Position numbers and translations under genes: made by a program. From NCBI GenBank assembly GCA_019116585.1, contig DXBJ01000033.1, forward strand, positions 1-48,512: DNA of 48,512 bases, read 5' to 3'. Position 1 is the first letter of the stretch. Each line of letters starts with the position of its first letter. Source of the stretch: Candidatus Faecalibacterium gallistercoris (GTDB taxonomy: Bacteria > Bacillota > Clostridia > Oscillospirales > Ruminococcaceae). The notes beneath the pieces were generated by a model. That model was not told the DNA's origin, ran no database searches, and was given only the letters and a program-made list of their open reading frames with translations. Positions 43,217 through 48,512 of this stretch are shown in pieces.

Positions 43217-44518
43217 TTACTTGGTCTCGTCCTCGCCGGGGAACATCTCTTTGTAGTAGGGGGTAAAATCCAGGGTGGCGAAGTAGTCCCGGGGGGTCTC
43301 GGCCCGGCGGATCAGGCTGTGGCCGCCGTCGGCGCACAGCAGCACCTCGGCGCTGCGCAGCTTGCCGTTGTAGTTGTACCCCATGGCCGAGCCGTGGGCC
43401 CCGGTGTCGTGGATATAGATCAGGTCCCCGATGTCGATTTTGGGCAGCATCCGGTCCACCGCAAACTTGTCGTTGTTCTCGCACAGGCCGCCCACCACAT
43501 CGTACTTGTGGTCGCAGGGGGCGTCCTCCTTGCCCAGCACCGTGATGTGGTGGTAGGCGCCGTACATGGCCGGCCGCATCAGGTTGGCGGCACAGGCGTC
43601 CAGGCCGATGTACTCCTTATAGATATGCTTTTCGTGGATGGCGGTGGCGATCAATGCGCCGTAGGGCCCGGTCATGAACCGGCCCATCTCGGTGAAGATG
43701 GCCACGTCCCCCATGCCGGCGGGGACCAGGATCTCCTCGAACTTTCTGCGGACCCCCTCCCCGATGGCGAAGATGTCGTTTTCCCGCTGGCCGGGGCGGT
43801 AAGGGATGCCCACCCCGCCGGACAGGTTGATATACCCCACATGGACCCCGGCGGCCTGGGACACCCGCACCGCCAGCCGGAACAGGATGCCGGCCAGCTC
43901 GGGATAATATTCGTCCGAGATGGTGTTGGATGCCAGGAAGGCATGGATGCCGAAATGTCTGGCCCCCATCGTCTTGAGCCGGCGGAAGCTGTCCACCATC
44001 TGCTCTTCGGTCATGCCGTACTTGGCCTCGCCGGGCCTGTCCATCACCTGGAAGCCCTCCTTGCTGGCCCCCAGGCTGAAGGTGCCGCCGGGGTTATAGC
44101 GGCAGAACACCGTCTCGGGCACGCCGGCCACCCGCTCCAGAAAGCCCACCATGGTGGCGTCGTCCAGGTTGATATAGGCCCCCAGGTCGTAGGCTTTTTT
44201 CATGTCCTCGCTGGGGGTCTGGTTGGAGGAGAACATGATCTCCTCCCCCGCAAAGCCCACCGCCTCGCTGAGCATCAGCTCGGTCAGGGAAGAACAGTCC
44301 ACCCCGCAGCCTTCTTCCCGCAGGATCTGCAGGATGGCGGGGTTGGGCAGCGCCTTGACCGCAAAGTATTCTTTGAAGCCTTTGTTCCAGCTGAACGCCT
44401 GGTTGATGCGGCGGGCGTTCTCCCGGATGCCCTTCTCGTCGTAGATGTGGAAGGGGGTGGGCACATCGGGCAGGATGTCCTGCACCTGGGCTTCGGTCAG
44501 GAAAGGTCTTTTTTCCAT
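43217..44518 (-). CDS. lysA: Diaminopimelate decarboxylase
   Basis: 433 residues from ATG 44518; the GTG 9 bases upstream lies within 2 bases of the GAGGG RBS. Lys55 of YFAVKALPNP is the PLP lysine. EEIMFSSNQTPSEDMKKAYD, SLGASKEGFQ, HAFLASNTIS, INLSGGVGIPYRPGQ (PLP phosphate loop) and the DACAANLMRPAMYGAYHHIT region give the substrate site. GGLCENNDKFAVDRMLP contains the Cys-Glu pair that completes the active site across the dimer. It converts meso-DAP to lysine. In this operon it sits among envelope genes, which suits control of the DAP pool for peptidoglycan. Confidence 0.93.
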   Translation of the reverse strand: MEKRPFLTEAQVQDILPDVPTPFHIYDEKGIRENARRINQAFSWNKGFKEYFAVKALPNPAILQILREEGCGVDCSSLTELMLSEAVGFAGEEIMFSSNQTPSEDMKKAYDLGAYINLDDATMVGFLERVAGVPETVFCRYNPGGTFSLGASKEGFQVMDRPGEAKYGMTEEQMVDSFRRLKTMGARHFGIHAFLASNTISDEYYPELAGILFRLAVRVSQAAGVHVGYINLSGGVGIPYRPGQRENDIFAIGEGVRRKFEEILVPAGMGDVAIFTEMGRFMTGPYGALIATAIHEKHIYKEYIGLDACAANLMRPAMYGAYHHITVLGKEDAPCDHKYDVVGGLCENNDKFAVDRMLPKIDIGDLIYIHDTGAHGSAMGYNYNGKLRSAEVLLCADGGHSLIRRAETPRDYFATLDFTPYYKEMFPGEDETK

Positions 44519-44600
44519 ACGATTCACATCCCTCTCTTTGGGGGCGCATCCGCGCGGCGCGCCGCTCGGGGGCGGGCGGCCTGGTCCGGTGCGTCCTGAT

Positions 44601-46508
44601 TCACGGTTTGGTTTTCAGCTGGTCCCGCACCGGGGTAAAGGTGGGGATCATCTTTTGCAGCTGGCGCACCACGCCCTCGTCGTTGTGCTCGGCGGCGGCG
44701 AACAGCTCCTGCAGCTCCTGGTAGAACTGGTCCAGCTTGATGTCCCGGGGCGGCGCCACAAAGATCTTGTTGTGCTGGGTGCGGCGCATTTTGTCCTGCT
44801 CCTCGTCCATCATCAGCTCTTCATAGAGTTTTTCGCCGGGGCGCAGGCCCACGATCTTGATCTCCATGTTGACCCCCGGCTCGTAGCCGTAAAAGCGGAT
44901 CAGCTGGCGGGCCAGGTCGATGATCTTGACCGGCTCGCCCATGTCCAGCACGTAGATGCTGCCGCTTTCGGCCAGGGCGCCGGCCTGCAGCACCAGCTGG
45001 GCCGCCTCGGGGATGGTCATGAAGTACCGCTCGATGTTGGGGTCGGTCAAAGTGACGGGGCCGCCCTGCTTGATCTGCGCCTCGAACAGGGGGATCACGC
45101 TGCCGTGGCTGCCCAGCACGTTGCCGAACCGCACCGCCACGCACTTCATCTCGGTGTAGCGCGCAAAGGTCTGGATCAGCATCTCGCACAGCCGCTTGGT
45201 GCAGCCCATGACGCTGGTGGGGTTCACCGCCTTGTCGGTGGACAGCTGGACCAGCCGCTCCACCCCGTGCTCGCTGGCACTGGCCAGCAGGTTTTTGGTG
45301 CCCATGACGTTGTTCTTGACCGCCTCGGCGGGGCTGACCTCCATCAGAGGCACGTGCTTGTGGGCCGCGGCGTGGAACACCACCTGGGGGTGGTAGGTCT
45401 CAAACACCTCGTCCAGCCGCTTTTTGTCCCGGATGGAGCCGATCAGCACCTCGATGGGGGCCTCGCGGCCGTATTTGCGCTGCAGCTCCATCTGCAGCTC
45501 GTAGGCGCAGTTCTCGTAAATATCAAAGATCAGCAGCCGGGCCGGGCAGAACCGCATCACCTGGCGGCACAGCTCGCTGCCGATGCTGCCGCCGCCCCCC
45601 GTCACCAGCACCACCTTGTCTTTCAGGTAGCCGCTGATCTGCTCGGTGTCCAGGGTCACCTCGTCCCGCGAGAGGAAGTCCGCGGTGTTCAGCTCGCGGA
45701 AGGCGTGGGCCGGCGCGCCGGCCGTCCCCACCGACTGGGGGTCGCTCAGGATCTGCACCTTGCAGTGGGTGGACATACACAGGTCGATGACGTGGTTCAG
45801 CCGGCTGCCCCGCAGGGTGGGGATGGCAATGATGATGCCATAGATGTTGTAGCGGGTGCACAGCTCGGGGATGTCCTCCAGGGTGCCCTTGACCGGCACC
45901 CCGTGGATGGTCTGGTTCAGTTTTTCGGGCGCGTCGTCCGCCACCACCACCGGGTGGCCGTAGGTCTTGTTGGACTTGCAGACGTTGATGGCCCAGGCGC
46001 CGGCCTCCCCCGCGCCCACGATCAGCATGGGGCGGTTGGGGTCGTTGCTGGTCACCCCCCGCAGGGCCGCCCCCAGCGGGTGGTCCAGGAACATCCGCCA
46101 CACCAGGCGCAGCCCGCCCACAAACAGCAGGATGAACACCGCCGCGATGCAGTTGGCCGAGTTGAACAGCACGCCGTGGACGAACAGCCGGTTGACAAAG
46201 TAGACCGCCACCGTGGGCACGGCCACCATCACCGCCAGGCGGAACAGATCCCGCTCGCCGGCGTATTTCCATAGAATGGTATACAGCCCGCCCACCAGGA
46301 AGGACAGCATATACAGCGCCGCGATCCAGGGCAGGTTCTCGTACAGCAGGGCAAGGTTGTGAGGCCACCAGACGTCCACATCCGGCGCGCCGTCGGCGCG
46401 CAGCAGCAATCCCAGATAAAAGCTGAAGCAGACGATCAGCAGATCGACCATAAACAGCAGACCCCGCCGCAGCAGGATCGCGCCCTTGCGCTTTGTTTCC
46501 TTTTTCAA
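44601..46508 (-). CDS. Membrane-anchored nucleoside-diphosphate-sugar 4,6-dehydratase (CapD/PglF type)
   Basis: 635 residues. Four membrane helices lie in residues about 16-36, 60-80, 91-110 and 118-138. A CoA-binding-like Rossmann domain follows (MLIVGAGEAGAWAI, 161-174), then an extended SDR domain with KVVLVTGGGGSIGSEL (298-313). The active site reads STDKAVNPTSVMGCTKR, with T424, D425 and K426, Met434 at the usual Tyr position and K438. That is the PglF/FlaA1 pattern for UDP-GlcNAc 4,6-dehydratases. The C-terminus carries VGLRPGEKLYEEL. It makes the first intermediate for bacillosamine- or QuiNAc-type sugars of glycoproteins or capsule. It is preceded by its own promoter and a strong leader hairpin. 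Confidence 0.93.
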   Translation of the reverse strand: MKKETKRKGAILLRRGLLFMVDLLIVCFSFYLGLLLRADGAPDVDVWWPHNLALLYENLPWIAALYMLSFLVGGLYTILWKYAGERDLFRLAVMVAVPTVAVYFVNRLFVHGVLFNSANCIAAVFILLFVGGLRLVWRMFLDHPLGAALRGVTSNDPNRPMLIVGAGEAGAWAINVCKSNKTYGHPVVVADDAPEKLNQTIHGVPVKGTLEDIPELCTRYNIYGIIIAIPTLRGSRLNHVIDLCMSTHCKVQILSDPQSVGTAGAPAHAFRELNTADFLSRDEVTLDTEQISGYLKDKVVLVTGGGGSIGSELCRQVMRFCPARLLIFDIYENCAYELQMELQRKYGREAPIEVLIGSIRDKKRLDEVFETYHPQVVFHAAAHKHVPLMEVSPAEAVKNNVMGTKNLLASASEHGVERLVQLSTDKAVNPTSVMGCTKRLCEMLIQTFARYTEMKCVAVRFGNVLGSHGSVIPLFEAQIKQGGPVTLTDPNIERYFMTIPEAAQLVLQAGALAESGSIYVLDMGEPVKIIDLARQLIRFYGYEPGVNMEIKIVGLRPGEKLYEELMMDEEQDKMRRTQHNKIFVAPPRDIKLDQFYQELQELFAAAEHNDEGVVRQLQKMIPTFTPVRDQLKTKP

Positions 46509-46555
46509 GATACGTCCTCTTACTCTCCGGCGGCAAGCCGCCGTTTATTGCAGCC

Positions 46556-46583
46556 CGCAGGGGGCGGCTCGCGCCGCCCCTGC
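46556..46583 (-). repeat. GC-rich leader hairpins before the CapD-like gene
   Basis: Minus-strand GCAGGGGCGGC, GCGA loop, GCCGCCCCCTGC forms an 11-bp stem with one bulged C. A second stem (GGCGGC/GCCGCC, 46529-46542) follows close to the RBS. There is no T-run, so they are not terminators. They may stabilise the mRNA or limit ribosome access. Confidence 0.6.
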
Positions 46584-46598
46584 AGGTACATATCCTAT

Positions 46599-46627
46599 AT
46601 TATACTCAGTTTCACAGCCGGTGTCCA
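46599..46627 (-). promoter_or_regulatory. Internal promoter of the capD-like/lysA/membrane-protein operon
   Basis: Minus-strand TGGACA (46622-46627), a 17-base spacer and TATAAT (46599-46604). The -35 overlaps the end of the SpoVB-like gene. Confidence 0.75.
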
Positions 46628-48189
46628 GAACTTTCCGGTTTTCCTTTTCTTTCCCGGGGGGCGGCGCGGCAGGCCTCCCGCAGCTCGGCCCCCAGGCCCA
46701 GGGGCCACCCTGCCGCCAGGCAGGCCGCGCACATCCCCGCGCCCCCGGCGGCCACCGCCAGCAGCTGCATCCCCCGGCCCGCCCCCAGAGGCGCCGCCAG
46801 GGCCTGGCGCAGCCCCCAGCCCGCCAGGGCCGCCGCCCCCGACGCCAGCACCGGCCCGGCCACCCAGCCCGCCCAGTCGGGCCGCAGCCCCGCCGCGGCC
46901 AGCAGCCGCCGGGTGTTGGCCATGCAGGTGAACAGGCTGGACAGGATCATCACCAGCAAAAAGCCCCGCATCCCCATCCGAGGCAGCAGGGCCGCCACCC
47001 CCGCGATGCGCAGGATGGAGTCCCACACACTGTAGCGGAAGGCGGCTTTCTGCTCCCCCATCCCCTTCATGGCGCCGTCCACCATGCTTTCCAGATACAG
47101 CAGGGGCATGGCCGGGGCCAGGATCTCCAGATAGCCGCCCGCCTCCGGGCTGCCGTAGAGAGCGGCGGCCAGGGGCCGGCCCCACACCCAGAACACCGCC
47201 CCCGCCAGGGCCGAAACGTACATGGTCAGCTTGAGCATCCGGCCCAGCAGAGCTTCCAGCCGGCGGCTGTCGGCCTGCAGGCGGGCCCGGGCGATCTCGG
47301 GCATCAGCAGCACCCCCAGGCTGCCCAGCAGCCCAAAGGGAAAGTGGACCAGGGGCAGGGCCATCCCTTTCAGGACGCCGTACTGGGCCACCGCCGCGGC
47401 CCGCCGGCCCAGATAGACGGTCAGGCAGGCGGGCACCAGCATATTCTCGGCGGTGTGCAGGGCGCTGGCCACGCACCGGCCGCCCCCCACCGGCCACAGG
47501 ATCTCCCACAGGCGCCGCCCGGCGTGGAGCGGGGCCTGGGCCCGGTCGTGCCCAAAGGCGCGGGGGGCTTCCCGCTTGCAAAAGCCGGCCATCAGCACCG
47601 CCGACAAAGCCTCGCTGGCCGCCGTGGCCCCCAGCACCACGGCGCAGCGCACCCCGATGTCCCGGCCGGCGGTCAGCTCCAGAGCGGCGGCCATCACCCC
47701 GATCCGGAACGCCTGCTCGGCCAGCTGGCTGGCCACATTGGGCCCCACCCGCTGCCGTGCCACAAAAAAGCCGCGCAGCACCGCCGACACCGCCATAAAG
47801 GGCATCCCAAAGGCGGCGGCCCGCAATGCCGCGGCGGCCCGCAGATCCCCCAGCCACCACCGGGCCGCCAGAGGGGCCAGCAGCCACTGGCCCGCCAGCG
47901 CCGCGCACCCCAGGCCCAGCGCCGCCGCACACAGCCGGGCCAGCATCCCCCGGGCCCGGGCGGGCGGGCCGGTCAGCTCCTCGGCCATCAGCCGGGTGGA
48001 CGCCGCCGACACCCCCGCCGTGGCCAGGGTGACGAACAGGGAATACACCGCCAGCACCATCTGGTACAGGCCCATGCCCTCCCCGCCCAGGGCGTTGGCC
48101 AGGTAGATGCGCAGCCCCATCCCCGCCAGCCGGAGCACGATGTCCGACCCGGTGAGCAGCGCGGCATTTTTCAGGTAGCTCTGCCGCAT
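46612..48189 (-). CDS. SpoVB/MurJ-like polysaccharide flippase (MATE/MVF superfamily)
   Basis: 525 residues with about 14 membrane helices. The N-terminus MRQSYLKNAALLTGSDIVLR followed by GMGLRIYLANALGGEGMGLY is the conserved start of SpoVB/oligosaccharide-flippase proteins, and AVYSLFVTLATAGVSAASTR is the second helix. EIARARLQADSRRLE is a cytoplasmic loop. Members flip lipid-linked peptidoglycan or polysaccharide precursors; SpoVB is needed for spore cortex. With the adjacent dehydratase and lysA it forms an envelope cluster. GGGAGGGGG is the RBS of ATG 48189. Codon use is extremely GC-rich. Confidence 0.92.
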   Translation of the reverse strand: MRQSYLKNAALLTGSDIVLRLAGMGLRIYLANALGGEGMGLYQMVLAVYSLFVTLATAGVSAASTRLMAEELTGPPARARGMLARLCAAALGLGCAALAGQWLLAPLAARWWLGDLRAAAALRAAAFGMPFMAVSAVLRGFFVARQRVGPNVASQLAEQAFRIGVMAAALELTAGRDIGVRCAVVLGATAASEALSAVLMAGFCKREAPRAFGHDRAQAPLHAGRRLWEILWPVGGGRCVASALHTAENMLVPACLTVYLGRRAAAVAQYGVLKGMALPLVHFPFGLLGSLGVLLMPEIARARLQADSRRLEALLGRMLKLTMYVSALAGAVFWVWGRPLAAALYGSPEAGGYLEILAPAMPLLYLESMVDGAMKGMGEQKAAFRYSVWDSILRIAGVAALLPRMGMRGFLLVMILSSLFTCMANTRRLLAAAGLRPDWAGWVAGPVLASGAAALAGWGLRQALAAPLGAGRGMQLLAVAAGGAGMCAACLAAGWPLGLGAELREACRAAPRERKGKPESSGHRL

Positions 48190-48272
48190 GGCGACCCCCT
48201 CCCTTCCCGACAGGATATGCGCCGGGGCGGGCTGCTAGAACAAAACCCGCCGGCACGGCGGAGCAGACTGTC

Positions 48273-48313
48273 AAAAAAGTCCCGTCCAGCCGACATGTGC
48301 GGATGGACGGGAC
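48273..48313 (-). terminator. Intrinsic terminator for a transcript entering from the right
   Basis: Minus-strand GTCCCGTCCA (48304-48313) pairs perfectly with TGGACGGGAC (48279-48288) around a 15-base loop, then TTTTTT at 48273-48278. It ends a minus-strand transcript that begins to the right of the window and insulates the SpoVB-like gene. Confidence 0.9.
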
Positions 48314-48323
48314 ACATACAGGG

Positions 48324-48385
48324 AAATTTGGCGCTGAGAGTGTGCGAGCCGACTTGCGGCGAGTGCGCGGTTCAGCGCCAAATTT
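48324..48385. repeat. 14-bp perfect inverted repeat with a long GC loop
   Basis: AAATTTGGCGCTGA (48324-48337) and TCAGCGCCAAATTT (48372-48385) are perfect inverted copies flanking 34 bases. It lies 10 bases from the terminator hairpin. It may be an intergenic palindromic repeat unit or the end of a structured RNA. Confidence 0.8.
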
Positions 48386-48512
48386 TGTCCCCAGGGACTG
48401 CGAAGCTGAGGCGCGTCCAGCGGACGAAACAGCCGAAGCGGAGCAGGGGCAGCGGTCTGCCTTTTGCAAGCCCGCTGCGACGGGCGCAGCAAAAGCAGGG
48501 AACCGCAACCAC
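48386..48512. other. Right-edge non-coding stretch
   Basis: No open frame here has convincing codon structure. The sequence is purine-biased on the plus strand, with related short units (GCGAAGCTGAGG, GCCGAAGCGGAG). It may be the start of a repeat element or the 3' part of a minus-strand RNA; the window ends before this can be decided. Confidence 0.4.

Noticed and set aside
48271..48492. Short minus-strand open frame at the right edge
   Set aside because: It overlaps a strong terminator and an inverted repeat, has no RBS and shows no protein-like pattern.

Overview
The window looks like chromosomal DNA from a GC-rich, low-motility, spore-lineage Clostridia member, most likely an Oscillospiraceae (Ruminococcaceae) gut bacterium of the Faecalibacterium/Gemmiger/Subdoligranulum kind. 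The reasons are very high GC in the genes, AT-rich promoters with good sigma-A boxes, SpoIID- and SpoVB-family proteins, meso-DAP lysine biosynthesis, and a translation GTPase fused to a YacP-type NYN nuclease. The genus is inference; family-level placement is only moderately secure.

Region 1 (1-895) is a decayed mobile patch. It holds the 5' end of an IS5-family transposase running off the left edge, then the 3' end of a group II intron on the minus strand (domain V and the HNH tail of its reverse transcriptase). The intron remnant is fused directly to a 5'-truncated SpoIID/peptidoglycan-binding gene (896-2701) followed by a VanY-like peptidoglycan-binding gene.

Region 2 (3398-6570) carries an aminotransferase with a near-consensus promoter and then a two-gene unit. 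That unit is an ECF sigma factor preceded by an ECF-type promoter and an unrecognised 400-residue repeat protein. Region 3 (6596-13949, all minus) has a GNAT-like gene with a D-2-hydroxyacid dehydrogenase, a sirtuin, a TipAL-type MerR regulator with its own 19-bp-spacer promoter, NnrD, a TetM/EF-G-like GTPase fused to a NYN nuclease, and a small membrane protein.

Region 4 (14203-20378, plus) is a complete oligopeptide/nickel-type ABC importer operon (SBP, two permeases, two ATPases) behind a strong promoter and a structured leader that contains a terminator-like hairpin. Region 5 (20389-28271) is a central glycolysis block: pgk-tpiA-gpmI in one operon and gapA under its own promoter. A sugar-phosphate nucleotidyltransferase and a truncated MutS-like ATPase lie between them. 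Region 6 (28358-34233) holds citrate synthase with a membrane protein, SpoIID, a secreted C39-like protein, a NERD/zinc-ribbon protein and tRNA-Pro(GGG).

Region 7 (34243-42786) is DNA repair and RNA modification: uvrB-uvrA, radC, an RluA-family pseudouridine synthase and the ComM/YifB ATPase. Region 8 (42788-48189, minus) is an envelope cluster: a SpoVB/MurJ-like flippase, a membrane-bound nucleotide-sugar dehydratase (CapD/PglF type), lysA and a small membrane protein. The right edge (48190-48512) is non-coding and holds two long inverted repeats.

The best candidates for undescribed biology are the GTPase-NYN fusion (a possible ribosome-linked mRNA-cleaving factor), the ECF sigma/repeat-protein unit, and the structured leader of the peptide-importer operon.
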